In this document: positions 1 to 9,632 of the stretch, piece after piece
How the letters are laid out: the number at the start of each line of letters is the position of its first letter
Position numbering within the stretch: position 1 is the stretch's first letter
NCBI GenBank assembly: GCA_035361955.1
Contig: DAOSDC010000003.1
Coordinates: 1 to 64,000, forward strand
DNA: 64,000 bases
From: UBA6120 sp035361955
GTDB taxonomy: Bacteria; Bacillota_I; Bacilli_A; RFN20; CAG-826
Reading direction: 5' to 3'
Notes under the pieces: generated by a model
Told to the model about the DNA's origin: nothing
Databases searched by the model: none
The model's input: only the letters and a program-made list of their open reading frames with translations
Position numbers and translations under genes: made by a program

Positions 1-1078
<1,078 letters not shown>

Positions 1079-1154
1079 TATATTCCTAGTTCATTTATTA
1101 TCTGGTTTTGTTTTTTTAATAAAAAAATTGACGTTTGTGTTTGTATTGTTCTGC

Positions 1155-1220
1155 TTAGTTTTCAAAGATCAGTTGCATACGTTACTCTCGTAAAAAAAGG
1201 CAGAGCCTTTGTGCGTATGC
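1155..1220 (-). promoter_or_regulatory. rrn leader: terminator-like hairpin and boxA-like block
   Basis: Between the rrn promoter and 16S, the minus-strand transcript holds two nested stems. The outer stem pairs GCATACG (1214-1220) with CGTATGC (1175-1181). The inner hairpin AAAGGC-TCT-GCCTTT (1196-1210) is followed by a T-run and so looks like a small intrinsic terminator. Just downstream is the block TGATCTTTGAAAACTAA (1155-1171), typical of Bacilli rrn leaders and close to the antitermination/processing site. The stems are seen directly; the roles are inferred. Confidence 0.55.
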
Positions 1221-1226
1221 TTGACT

Positions 1227-1255
1227 ATGTTACCATTGCCACCCGTCCTTGTCAA
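1227..1255 (-). promoter_or_regulatory. rrn promoter
   Basis: On the minus strand there is a perfect -35 TTGACA (1250-1255), a 17-base spacer, and a -10 TAACAT (1227-1232), about 150 bases upstream of the mature 16S 5' end. This is a strong sigma-A type promoter in the place expected for an rRNA operon. Confidence 0.8.
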
Positions 1256-1283
1256 GAACTTTATCGTTCTTTTCGCGTGCCTC

Positions 1284-1303
1284 ATCTATATAAATATATA
1301 GAT
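1284..1303. repeat. AT-rich palindrome upstream of the rrn promoter
   Basis: Arms ATCTATATA and TATATAGAT are separated by AA, a perfect 20-base dyad about 30 bases upstream of the rrn -35. It could be an UP-element-like or protein-binding site. The rest of the 1256-1444 stretch shows no gene or other clear signal. Confidence 0.4.
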
Positions 1304-1446
1304 AGCAAGGGACATTTTCGGCTTCTGGATGACGGCAGGTTTTGCCGCGCTGTCGATTATTTAACCACAAACGAGCATTAAGTGCAAGACATTTAACTAA
1401 ATTTTTCGACCATAAAAATAAAGGTTAGTCATCTGGTATGAAAAAG

Positions 1447-1469
1447 GCCCAGAAACGATGTTTTCGGGC
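1447..1469 (-). terminator. Intrinsic terminator after the hydrolase gene
   Basis: In the minus-strand RNA, GCCCGAAAAC pairs with GTTTCTGGGC around a 3-base loop (one mismatch and one wobble), followed by CTTTTTC. It sits about 20 bases after the stop codon of the hydrolase at 1489 and closes the operon before the rrn promoter region. Confidence 0.7.
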
Positions 1470-1488
1470 GCTTTTTGATAATAATTTA

Positions 1489-2310
1489 TTAGAATACGAA
1501 GTTCGTTTCTTTAAGGTTGATGAAACCTAAAAGGAGTGTGAGAAAGACGCTGGGTTGTTCATACATCGATGCATGGCCGGTGTTTTGGATTACGACGTGG
1601 CTAGCGTTAGCGATATGGGCGGCCAAATACTTTTGATCGGCAATCGGCGTCAGGAAGTCTTGGTCGGAACTGACGATTAGCGTCGGCGCCTTGATTAAAT
1701 GTAGTTTGTCACGGACATCGTGTGATTCGGCTGATATCGTCAGGCGAATCATCGCTTCAGTAAAGTCGCGATTTGAGAAGATTGGCAGCAACACCTGTTC
1801 GCGCTTTTTCATCCAATCGAGTTTTCGTTCATAGTAAGCGGGCGAGTAAATGACGGGGATGGTCGTGTAGTAATACGCTTGTCCGTCACCTGTTTGCGCC
1901 GCTTTGTTCCAAGCTCTTCCAACATCGAGTAGTTGCGGGGAAGTATAAGCTGCGGTATTCAATAGCACAAGACGTTCAATGAGGTCGGGATATTCCGTTG
2001 CTAGTTGCAAAGCGATTTCACCACCGTAGGAGATGCCTGCTAGTGAGATCTTGTTATGACCTAAATGTTTTATTAGGGCAACAAGCATTCTCACTTGAAT
2101 GGCTTGGGTGTAAGTTTGCCCCACCAATTTATCGGACTGGCCTTGGTCGAGCATGTCAACAAGGATCAGTTCATTATTGTGCGAAAGAGTTTCGATGAAA
2201 GGCAGCCATGAGCGCGTCGACATCATGATACCGTTTAGTAACAAAAATGGGCGCCCTTGACCATGGCGTTCGTAATAGACTTTCTTGCCTTCAAATTCAA
2301 ATAGTGCCAT
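1489..2310 (-). CDS. alpha/beta hydrolase
   Basis: A 273-residue cytoplasmic protein of the alpha/beta-hydrolase fold. The catalytic triad is visible: nucleophile Ser94 in the elbow GISYGG, acid Asp218 (or Asp216) in SSDQD, and His246 in NTGHA. The oxyanion-side motif LLLNGIMM takes the place of the usual HG pair. No signal peptide or cap domain gives the substrate away. It starts 2 bases after the CoA-transferase stop and is the last gene of the thl-liv operon, so it may act as a thioesterase or esterase on a product of that pathway; this is inferred from position only. The family is too broad for a substrate call. Confidence 0.85.
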   Translation of the reverse strand: MALFEFEGKKVYYERHGQGRPFLLLNGIMMSTRSWLPFIETLSHNNELILVDMLDQGQSDKLVGQTYTQAIQVRMLVALIKHLGHNKISLAGISYGGEIALQLATEYPDLIERLVLLNTAAYTSPQLLDVGRAWNKAAQTGDGQAYYYTTIPVIYSPAYYERKLDWMKKREQVLLPIFSNRDFTEAMIRLTISAESHDVRDKLHLIKAPTLIVSSDQDFLTPIADQKYLAAHIANASHVVIQNTGHASMYEQPSVFLTLLLGFINLKETNFVF

Positions 2311-2312
2311 AA

Positions 2313-3638
2313 CTACTTCCGGTGTCGTGGGTGATAAATACCCGCGGCAATCGCATCGGCATAAAGTTGTTCGCGGAATTTGGGATGAGCAATGGAAATC
2401 ATCTTCTCGACGCGGCTGAATAAATCGAGTCCGCGCAGGCGCACGGCGCCATATTCGGTCACGATGTAATCGACGTCGTTACGCGACAAGGTGACGGCAG
2501 CACCCGGCTTCAACGTGGCGACGATTTTCGATACTTCTTCGCGCTCGCCGGTGAGAGGATTTTTAACTTGAGCTGTCGAGTATAGGGCAATAAATGATCG
2601 TCCGCCTTTGGAGCGTTGCGCGCCCGTGGCCGTATCCGATTGACCGCCAGTGCCCGAGAAATGGCGAGAGCCGATTGATTCGGAACAGCACTGACCGGTC
2701 ACGTCGACTTCAATTGTCGAATTGATTGATACTTGATTATCGTTTTGGGAAATAACGTAGGGATCATTAACATAGTTACCATCCAATATGGAGACACCTG
2801 AGTTATTGTCGATGAAATCATAAAGTTCTTTGGTGCCGAATGCGAAGCAACACACCATCTTGCCAACATGGGTTTTCTTCTTTTTATTGGAGATGGCTCC
2901 GGCATTGAATAGTTTCATGAAGCCGGTCGTCAGCATCTCGGTATGCACGCCCAAATCCTTTTTATGAATTAAAGCGTTAGCGACGGCATTAGGGATCCCA
3001 CCAATGCCAAGCTGCAAACAATCGCCATCATTAATCAAATCGGCGATATGCTTACCGATGATTTGATCTTTTTCGGTAATTTCGCCATCGGGAAGTTCCG
3101 GCACTGGATAATCGGCTTCAATCAAGTAATCGACGTCGCTTAAGTGAACTTCTAAATCCCCAAACGTGCGGGGCATATTTGGATTTATTTCTAAAATGAC
3201 GGTGTCGGCCGCCATAAGCATGCGTTTTTCATAGACGTTGGATAGCGATAAAGACACGAAACCATGTTTATCAGGAGGCGTCGCCGCGCCAACGTAGATG
3301 TTTGGTTTGACGGCATCTAAGCGTCTGGTACCAGCCTGACTAAGGTGGTTAGGAATATAGGTGACGGAACCATGGGCGGTTGCTCGTCTTAGTGAACCCG
3401 AATAAAACCAACTATCGGTTAAAAACCGGTCAGCGTATTCAGGATTAGTGAAAAACTGGGCGTCGATAATCGGCAAGCAGTTAGTCACCGTGACATTAGT
3501 GATTTTTGAATCTATTTCGTGGAGATGACTTAGAAACAGCCGGCCTTCGGCCGCCATCATCCCTGAAACGATCACGTCTCCGGATTTTACTAGGGCTAAA
3601 GCTTGTTGAACAGTAATAATTTTATTTTGATAATCCAT
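2313..3638 (-). CDS. acetyl-CoA hydrolase/CoA-transferase family protein (4-hydroxybutyrate or butyryl-CoA:acetate CoA-transferase type)
   Basis: A 441-residue enzyme of the Cat/AbfT class I CoA-transferase family, full length for the group. It should move CoA between short-chain acyl-CoAs and acetate or a similar acid through a glutamyl-CoA intermediate. The probable catalytic Glu is Glu234 in VHTEM; the glycine-rich CoA loop GIGGIPNAV is at 211-219, and the N-terminal domain carries SLRRATAHG near 82-90. The family cannot be split by eye into 4-hydroxybutyrate, butyrate or succinate enzymes. It follows livJ after a strong hairpin and precedes a hydrolase. With the thiolase and reductase at the head of the operon, it fits handling of acetoacetyl/hydroxybutyryl/butyryl-CoA, but no crotonase or acyl-CoA dehydrogenase gene is in view. 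Confidence 0.88.
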   Translation of the reverse strand: MDYQNKIITVQQALALVKSGDVIVSGMMAAEGRLFLSHLHEIDSKITNVTVTNCLPIIDAQFFTNPEYADRFLTDSWFYSGSLRRATAHGSVTYIPNHLSQAGTRRLDAVKPNIYVGAATPPDKHGFVSLSLSNVYEKRMLMAADTVILEINPNMPRTFGDLEVHLSDVDYLIEADYPVPELPDGEITEKDQIIGKHIADLINDGDCLQLGIGGIPNAVANALIHKKDLGVHTEMLTTGFMKLFNAGAISNKKKKTHVGKMVCCFAFGTKELYDFIDNNSGVSILDGNYVNDPYVISQNDNQVSINSTIEVDVTGQCCSESIGSRHFSGTGGQSDTATGAQRSKGGRSFIALYSTAQVKNPLTGEREEVSKIVATLKPGAAVTLSRNDVDYIVTEYGAVRLRGLDLFSRVEKMISIAHPKFREQLYADAIAAGIYHPRHRK

Positions 3639-3667
3639 AGGTGATTCCTCGCGTGATTAAAAAGAAA

Positions 3668-3691
3668 ATGGGGGAGGAGACCCTCCCCCAT
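3668..3691 (-). terminator. Hairpin terminator/attenuator between livJ and the CoA-transferase gene
   Basis: A perfect 10-base-pair stem (ATGGGGGAGG with CCTCCCCCAT, 4-base loop) is followed on the minus strand by TTTCTTTTT. It lies only about 30 bases before the next start codon, leaving no room for a separate promoter. It is therefore more likely a partial terminator or mRNA-stabilising stem that raises the livJ level relative to the genes behind it. Confidence 0.75.
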
Positions 3692-3711
3692 CGTGTCGTT
3701 AAGATGATTGA

Positions 3712-4989
3712 CTATTTGGCCATGATTTGCGGTAGCGTTTCGAGTGGTTTCGCTAACACAAGATTCACGGTTGGCGTTTCTCCGGCAACGTATTCAGCAT
3801 GCAATAGCGAGAGGCTATCAAGACCATGACGTTTGCCATTCGTGAAATCGATCGGTCCGCCTAATGGGAATTCGACTGGTGCGGATTCCAGCGCATCAAT
3901 ATAGTTTTCCCAGTTGACGACTTTATCATCGGCGGCTAAACGTTCAAGGCCGGTCACAAACACGTCAGCAGCGACATAACCGGCAATCGCAAAGGCGACA
4001 AGGGCTGGGTTGAGGGCATAGGCGCCTTCAAGCGCGCTGATTTTTTCGGCGGTAATCGCCGCGTTAATCGATTCGGTGAATGTCGCAAAGTCAGCGGCGC
4101 CGGCTTCGGAGAGAATGTCGACCCAGGCGTTGGTATAAATATCGATGCCTTGGTTGACGGCAGCCGCGGGAATGTAAGTAGCAGCGGCGCTAACGTAGGA
4201 CGTAACGACTGGTTTAATCAGCGCGTTAGCAGCCATCGCGGTGACGATACCTTGGAAGTAGACTTGGTTGGTGGCCACGATAACGGCATCAACACCAGCG
4301 TCTTTCATTGCGATGACAGCGGCAGAGTAGTCGCCTCCGGCCACAACACCTTGTTTGACTAAGGCTGATGTTTTATTCATCGTCGCTGCTTGTTCTTCAA
4401 TACCAACGAGCATCGAGTAACCAGCATCTTCAGTCGTGTAGATGACGCCTAATTTGGCAACGGTGCCAAATAGATCGGCTTCTTTGAACACACGGGCGAC
4501 CATGATGCGGCCTTCAGTCCGATAAATCGGCTGGACGGCGAAAATTGGGTTGCCAGGTGATGATTCAAAGAATAGGCTGTTGATGCCCGTCGCGGCATAA
4601 ACCATTGGGATGCCTTTGTCGCGGATGTAGGGCAGTGTTTGGCCAACGGTCCAGGTGCCAAAGTGGCCGACGAGCGCAAAGATCTTGTCGTCTTCGACCA
4701 ATTTTTCGGTCATTTGAGCGCCTTGGCTCGCGAGACCGCCGTCATCATAAGTGACGAATTCGATCGTGCGGCCGTCGATTGGAGCGGCATTGGCTTCCAT
4801 CAAACGGGTCTTGATACCTGCGTTGAACGGAATGCCAACAACGGCAAATCCACCACTGACGGTGGCCGCGTTACCGATTTTAATTGTGGTGTCGGTGACA
4901 CCCTGCGCGACGGTTTCCGGTGTACAGCTGCTAACGACAAGCGCTGCCGCCATGAGTACCGTTGACGCAATCAAGCGTAGCTTTCTCAT
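3712..4989 (-). CDS. livJ: branched-chain amino acid type ABC transporter, substrate-binding lipoprotein
   Basis: A 425-residue periplasmic-binding-protein type I domain (Peripla_BP_6, LivJ family) anchored as a lipoprotein. The signal peptide starts MRKLRLIAST and ends at lipobox VSSC with Cys22. The mature start, DTTIKIGNAATVSGGFAVVG, is the typical first strand and loop of the family. It would capture a ligand outside the membrane and deliver it to LivHM. The start ATG overlaps the livF stop (ATGA), with GGAGG inside the 3' end of livF. LivJ homologues bind branched-chain amino acids, but many bind aromatic or aliphatic acids or amides. Linkage to acyl-CoA genes makes a carboxylic acid ligand plausible here. 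Confidence 0.88.
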   Translation of the reverse strand: MRKLRLIASTVLMAAALVVSSCTPETVAQGVTDTTIKIGNAATVSGGFAVVGIPFNAGIKTRLMEANAAPIDGRTIEFVTYDDGGLASQGAQMTEKLVEDDKIFALVGHFGTWTVGQTLPYIRDKGIPMVYAATGINSLFFESSPGNPIFAVQPIYRTEGRIMVARVFKEADLFGTVAKLGVIYTTEDAGYSMLVGIEEQAATMNKTSALVKQGVVAGGDYSAAVIAMKDAGVDAVIVATNQVYFQGIVTAMAANALIKPVVTSYVSAAATYIPAAAVNQGIDIYTNAWVDILSEAGAADFATFTESINAAITAEKISALEGAYALNPALVAFAIAGYVAADVFVTGLERLAADDKVVNWENYIDALESAPVEFPLGGPIDFTNGKRHGLDSLSLLHAEYVAGETPTVNLVLAKPLETLPQIMAK

Positions 4990-5777
4990 ATTTTTTCCTC
5001 CTTTATTTGGCCGCCAAGATAGGCGGATATGAGCGAATCATCTTGTAGCAAAGTCGCGGGTTTCCCCTCAGCCTTGACCTTGCCTAGTTCCATTATATAT
5101 GCATAATCGGCAATTTTGAGTGTTTGGAAGGCGTTTTGCTCGACTATGAGAATGGTTGTTCCTTCAGTGGCAACGGCTTTGATGATTGCAAAGATATCTT
5201 TGACAATCAGTGGCGCCAAGCCGAGTGATGGTTCATCAAGAAGTAGCAATTTTGGAGAACCCATCAATGCTCGTCCAATGGCCAACATTTGCTGTTCGCC
5301 GCCTGATAGCGTTGAAGCGCGTTGCTTTTTGCGTTCTTTCAAGATTGGGAAATACCCATAAACTCTTTCAAGGTTGGCATTGAGCCGTTGATGGCGGGAT
5401 TGACGTACTTCCTTTGTGTTCCCTGACGCATCGGTTATCGTTTGTTTACTACTCTTTAGCGTATAGGCGCCGACGTAAAGATTTTCTTCGACCGTCAAAT
5501 CTTTAAATAGCAGCCGACCTTCAGGAGAAGTGATAATGCCTGAAGCGGCAATTTTATTTGGTGTCATGCCTTTAAATGAGACGCCGTCGAACGTTATCGT
5601 TCCAGAGGCAATCTTGTTGATGCCGCCGATGGTTTTGATAATTGTCGATTTTCCGGCACCATTAGCGCCTAAGATGGCAACGATGTTTCCTTTAGCAACA
5701 GTCATATCGACGCCTTTGACGGCGGTAATCGGTCCGTATTTGACGACTAGTTGTTCTAATTTCAATAATGCATCCAT
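4986..5777 (-). CDS. livF: branched-chain amino acid type ABC transporter, ATP-binding protein LivF
   Basis: A 263-residue ABC ATPase, one of two that power the LivHM channel. Walker A GANGAGKST is at 37-45, the signature LSGGEQQ at 157-163, Walker B LLLLDEP at 177-183, and the switch region VEQN carries the Gln usual for LivF. An extra stretch around 108-130 (rich in S, T, K, R, Q) makes it about 25 residues longer than E. coli LivF. It is translationally coupled to livJ (4-base overlap) and starts directly after the livG stop. Confidence 0.93.
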   Translation of the reverse strand: MDALLKLEQLVVKYGPITAVKGVDMTVAKGNIVAILGANGAGKSTIIKTIGGINKIASGTITFDGVSFKGMTPNKIAASGIITSPEGRLLFKDLTVEENLYVGAYTLKSSKQTITDASGNTKEVRQSRHQRLNANLERVYGYFPILKERKKQRASTLSGGEQQMLAIGRALMGSPKLLLLDEPSLGLAPLIVKDIFAIIKAVATEGTTILIVEQNAFQTLKIADYAYIMELGKVKAEGKPATLLQDDSLISAYLGGQIKEEKI

Positions 5778-5778
5778 A

Positions 5779-6633
5779 TTAGTCGCTCCCTAAATAGGCC
5801 AGACGCACGGCTTCGTTTTCCTGGATTTGTTTGGGCGTTCCCACAGCGATAAGTTTCCCGAAGTTAATGGCCCCGACGGTATCGGAGATGCCCATGACAA
5901 GTGGCATGTCGTGTTCGACGAGGAATATCGTCGTCTGGTATTCGTCGCGAATCTTTTTAATCGTTTCCGCTAGTTCGTCGGTTTCCTTATCGTTAAGTCC
6001 GGCCGCTGGTTCATCAAGAATAATCAGTTCGGGATCAGCCATTAGCGTGCGCGCCAATTCGATTTTTTTACGGATACCATAGGGAAGACCATATGGCGAT
6101 ACGTCCTTGTAAATCGCCAATCCTAAAGATTCGAGAATTCCTAAAGCTTTTGCAGCGATGGCTTGATTTTCTTGAAACATTTTTGGAGTGTGCAGGAAGC
6201 TTCTGGTAATGATGTGGTGGTATTTGGTGGTGTTAGCAACCATCAGGTTTTGAAGCACCGTCAGTTCCCAGACAAGCTCAACGTTTTGGAACGTCCTGAT
6301 AATGCCATGTTTGATGACGTCGTGGACTTTAACGTCGTTAAGGCGAATCGTATTACCGTTTTTTCCTCTAAAATATGCGTCGCCTGAAGTTGGTTTGTAA
6401 AATTGCGTGATGCAATTAAACACCGTTGTCTTACCAGCGCCGTTAGGACCAATCAAACCAAAGATTTCCCCTCGACGCACTTGAATCGACAAATCGTTGA
6501 CGGCAATCAGTCCGCCAAATCGCATTGATAAATGGTTGAGATCCAAAATAATGTCTTCGTCAAGGTCGACATGAATGTGCTGTGGTGTTTTGGAAGCGTT
6601 AACTTTTAACATCTGCTTAATTTTTTCAAGCAT
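5779..6633 (-). CDS. livG: branched-chain amino acid type ABC transporter, ATP-binding protein LivG
   Basis: The second ABC ATPase of the transporter, with Walker A GPNGAGKTT, a LivG-type NTFQN-like Q-loop (RTFQNVELVW), Walker B LIILDEPAAGL and the H-switch LVEHDM. The C-terminal tail (VGTPKQIQENEAVRLAYLG) matches the LivG/BCA_ABC_TP_C ending. I use the ATG at 6633 rather than the in-frame TTG at 6639, because the Shine-Dalgarno GGAGG lies 9 bases before the ATG but only 3 before the TTG. The start overlaps the livM stop by 8 bases, which indicates translational coupling. Residues 1-25 form an extra basic N-terminal extension before the first strand. Confidence 0.9.
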   Translation of the reverse strand: MLEKIKQMLKVNASKTPQHIHVDLDEDIILDLNHLSMRFGGLIAVNDLSIQVRRGEIFGLIGPNGAGKTTVFNCITQFYKPTSGDAYFRGKNGNTIRLNDVKVHDVIKHGIIRTFQNVELVWELTVLQNLMVANTTKYHHIITRSFLHTPKMFQENQAIAAKALGILESLGLAIYKDVSPYGLPYGIRKKIELARTLMADPELIILDEPAAGLNDKETDELAETIKKIRDEYQTTIFLVEHDMPLVMGISDTVGAINFGKLIAVGTPKQIQENEAVRLAYLGSD

Positions 6634-7702
6634 GGTCAATCGCCTCCGGTTTCCCTTTTTGCTGGCGTTTCAGTTGCCAAGCTTTGATTTTGAGTTTCGT
6701 TTGGAAAATAAGTTGGCTAATACCACCGGGATAGAACATCACGACAAGAATCATCAGTAAGCCATTGATAAGGATGATCGTGTTGGGATTTTGTTGGAAG
6801 AAGACGATGTTAGAAAGCACGATGTCGTTAAGACTGAACACGATGAAGGCGCCCAGCAGAATACCCCAAATCGAACTTGTGCCACCGATGACGACCGCTG
6901 CAAGAATGTTGAGTGATAAATTTAAATTCCAAGACAGCGGATTTGAATATGCGTAGTAATACATATAAAGGAATCCGGCAATCATGCAATAAACGGTGGT
7001 GACCACAAATGCCAAGAGCCGATATTTCAGTAAGCTGACGCCCATGGCTTGCGCCGCTGATTCGCTATTTTTCATCGCTAACATCGCGCGTCCGACCGGA
7101 CTCTTAATGAGGTTGTAGGTCAAAATCATGATAATCACGAAAATAACTACGGTCAGGAAATAAACATATGGTCGCAAATTTGTGCCGCTGCCAAGGTCAA
7201 ATAGACCGCTAAACGAAGGCGTGATGCCATAGGTGTTAAGGCCGGAGATGCCACCGGTGAAGGCAGTAAAGTTTTTAAATACGACGACCAATATCTCTGA
7301 TAATCCAAGCGTAATGATTGCTAAATACATTCCTTCGATTCGCAGTGAGATAAATCCGACCACGATGCCCAGCAAGATGCCTAACAATATACAAATAATC
7401 AATATGATGAAAGGCGGAATGCTCGTTCGTGAGAGCAAGAATCCAGTCATGTATGTGCCAAGACCGACGAATCCGGCTGTGCCAAGCGATGCCAACCCAG
7501 CATGCCCGAGCAGCACATAATATCCAAGCACGATAATGGCTACAATCATAAAGTAGCCGGGTCCGCGCGCGAATGATGTCGGGAGGATACCCACGCCAGG
7601 CAGTGCAAAAACTTGTGCCAACGACAAGATGAGGCCGAATAAAATGAAGTGGACAAACGGTTTCGATTTGATGAATTTCATCATGCTATGAGCCCATTTC
7701 AT
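6626..7702 (-). CDS. livM: branched-chain amino acid type ABC transporter, permease LivM
   Basis: A 358-residue inner-membrane permease with about 9-10 hydrophobic segments. The family blocks YVLLGHAGLASLGTAGFVGLG and GRAMLAMKNSESAAQAMGV are present; the latter is the cytoplasmic coupling loop that contacts the ATPases. It ends in TGA overlapping livG and begins 3 bases after livH. It forms the heterodimeric channel with LivH. Confidence 0.92.
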   Translation of the reverse strand: MKWAHSMMKFIKSKPFVHFILFGLILSLAQVFALPGVGILPTSFARGPGYFMIVAIIVLGYYVLLGHAGLASLGTAGFVGLGTYMTGFLLSRTSIPPFIILIICILLGILLGIVVGFISLRIEGMYLAIITLGLSEILVVVFKNFTAFTGGISGLNTYGITPSFSGLFDLGSGTNLRPYVYFLTVVIFVIIMILTYNLIKSPVGRAMLAMKNSESAAQAMGVSLLKYRLLAFVVTTVYCMIAGFLYMYYYAYSNPLSWNLNLSLNILAAVVIGGTSSIWGILLGAFIVFSLNDIVLSNIVFFQQNPNTIILINGLLMILVVMFYPGGISQLIFQTKLKIKAWQLKRQQKGKPEAIDHA

Positions 7703-7705
7703 ACG

Positions 7706-8605
7706 TTATACCTTTTTAATTACTTTCTTGCCGAAAAGTCCTAATGGTTTGACCAAGATTACGGCAAGAATCAACACATAGACGAGTAATTCTTTGTATA
7801 GCGCCATTTGTTCGCCACCAAGTCCGAGCAAGTTGCCGCCAAAAACGAGAATCACCGAACCGACAATCGGTCCGTGGAATGTCGTGAAGCCTCCTAAAAT
7901 GGCAGCCATGAAGCCCTGGACTTGAATCGGTGTCATGTATAAGACGCTTGACATACCGACGGTCGGTCCATACAAAGTCGCCGCCAGCGCTCCAAGACCA
8001 CCAGCTATCGCCCAACTAAAGGCGGTGATCAGCTTCGTATTGACGCCCATCATACTGGCGACTTGTTCATTATTGGCAGTTGCCCGGACGGCGAGTCCCC
8101 ATTTTGTATACTTCAAGGCAATGAATAAGCCCACAATCGTCGATAGCGCGATTCCAAACGTGATGAGTGAGTGGATCGTAATTGAATACGTATGGGCTCC
8201 CAGTTCGAAAGTAACGTTGCCATCCACGAGCGTCCTAAGACTCGGCTGAGTCCGTTGCAGCGTCAATGGTAAGAGTCCGATTAACAATAGCGCTAGTCCC
8301 ATCGTAATCATTTGTTTCCCGACGGGTGTTATGTGTTTGGCATTACGGATGATGACGCTATCGATGAAAATTCCAAGTAAAAACGAAGCCACGACACCGA
8401 TGAGAATCGACAAGACTAAGGGAACGCCGCTATCATAAGACAGCGTGGCTGCAAGGAATGCCCCGAATGATGAAATCATGCCTTGAGCAAAGTTAGTCGT
8501 CGTTGAAGTTTTAAAAATAATCATGATGCCAAACGTCGATAAAGATAATACCGACACCCACATCAAGCTGCTAAGCAATGTTTGAATGATGACAAACCAG
8601 TTCAC
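7706..8605 (-). CDS. livH: branched-chain amino acid type ABC transporter, permease LivH
   Basis: A permease of about 299 residues with the LivH hallmarks: an N-terminal helix, NFAQGMISSFGAF, the coupling loop GLAVRATANNEQVASMMGVN, and MAAILGGFTTFHGPIVGS near the C terminus. I choose the GTG at 8605, whose first bases overlap the TGA of the upstream KAS III-like gene (GTGA) and which has a G-rich Shine-Dalgarno about 9 bases upstream. An in-frame ATG at 8641 would lie 36 bases inside the upstream gene and add 12 residues without homology. The tight overlap shows that the acyl-CoA enzymes and the transporter are one transcription unit. Confidence 0.9.
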   Translation of the reverse strand: MNWFVIIQTLLSSLMWVSVLSLSTFGIMIIFKTSTTTNFAQGMISSFGAFLAATLSYDSGVPLVLSILIGVVASFLLGIFIDSVIIRNAKHITPVGKQMITMGLALLLIGLLPLTLQRTQPSLRTLVDGNVTFELGAHTYSITIHSLITFGIALSTIVGLFIALKYTKWGLAVRATANNEQVASMMGVNTKLITAFSWAIAGGLGALAATLYGPTVGMSSVLYMTPIQVQGFMAAILGGFTTFHGPIVGSVILVFGGNLLGLGGEQMALYKELLVYVLILAVILVKPLGLFGKKVIKKV

Positions 8606-9627
8606 GCGATTGGCCCCCACTTGATAATATTGGCTGCCCATACATAACCAATGCCAGCGGCAACCATACAGACGACAGTTCCATCCCTTACCTTGCCACT
8701 AGCAAGCGCTAGGTGGAGCGAAAGGATTTGATCGATTTGGCCGATGTGGCCATAGTCTTCTAAATATATGGATTGTTGTTCGGTTAAACCCAAATCGTTT
8801 AACATCGCCACATGACCGGAACGTTTCATGTGCAATACGGCCAAATAGCTAATATCATTTCGACGCAAGCCCGATTTTCTAAGCGCCTCATCGATGCATT
8901 TAAACCAATTGGGCATCGATACGACATTAAGTCGGTCTTTCATCTTTTGAGCGTCCATTAATCGAAGCGATTTAAACGCTTCCGGTAAATTGGCGCATGT
9001 AATCGGATTGATCGTGCCTCCGATTTCAACGCCGGCGGTCCGCGCTAGCGAACCATCGCTAATCATATGTGAACCTAATAGCAGATTACGACCATAATCT
9101 TTTTTCAAGATAATGGCTCCGCCTCCGGCCCCGAGGTTATACATCATCGACATGTTTTTATCGGTGTAATCGACGAAGTCACCGTTACGATAACCACCGA
9201 CAATCATAATCGTGTCGATTTCATCATCGGCTAAAAGCATATCCTTGGCCATTTTCATGGCGGTAACCGTCGTGCAACAGCGGTTTTGGACATCGATACC
9301 CCAAGCGTTAGTCGCTCCAATCCGGTCTTGAATGTATAGTGCCGAAGTCGTCAATGGATATTCCTTCCACTCTTCGCCCACGCATAAAATCACATCGATA
9401 TCCAACGGGTCGACACCCGTGTTTTTAAGGCAATCGAGCGCGGCTAAAGCACCCATTTCCTGGGTTCCGTCTTCGAATCCAGGAATCGGTTTTTGACGAA
9501 TGCCGAGTTTTTCGATCACGGCTTCGGGCGCCCAAACGCCATTAGTGGCCGCCGCGATTTGCGAAGCGGTCATGACGGATTTTGGGATGTAGATGCCGGT
9601 GCCGACGATGCCAACGTGGTGCTTCAT
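8602..9627 (-). CDS. 3-oxoacyl-ACP synthase III-like condensing enzyme with altered active site
   Basis: A 341-residue thiolase-superfamily protein with the KAS III layout: N-terminal GIVGTGIYIPK, LGIRQK near 41-46, and C-terminal GIGYVWAANIIKWG. The nucleophile Cys is kept (Cys117 in NRCCTT, five residues after Asp112 as in KAS III), as is the first active-site His (His266 in VLHMKRSGH). Where KAS III has the Asn of YGNTS, this protein reads YGHIGQ, giving His294. The triad thus appears to be Cys-His-His, as in elongating KAS I/II, on a KAS III chassis. It probably makes or breaks a beta-ketoacyl thioester, perhaps on CoA rather than ACP. It lies between fabG (5-base gap) and livH (4-base overlap), not in a fatty-acid synthesis cluster, so a role in housekeeping fatty acid initiation is doubtful. 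Confidence 0.82.
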   Translation of the reverse strand: MKHHVGIVGTGIYIPKSVMTASQIAAATNGVWAPEAVIEKLGIRQKPIPGFEDGTQEMGALAALDCLKNTGVDPLDIDVILCVGEEWKEYPLTTSALYIQDRIGATNAWGIDVQNRCCTTVTAMKMAKDMLLADDEIDTIMIVGGYRNGDFVDYTDKNMSMMYNLGAGGGAIILKKDYGRNLLLGSHMISDGSLARTAGVEIGGTINPITCANLPEAFKSLRLMDAQKMKDRLNVVSMPNWFKCIDEALRKSGLRRNDISYLAVLHMKRSGHVAMLNDLGLTEQQSIYLEDYGHIGQIDQILSLHLALASGKVRDGTVVCMVAAGIGYVWAANIIKWGPIA

Positions 9628-9632
9628 AAAGG

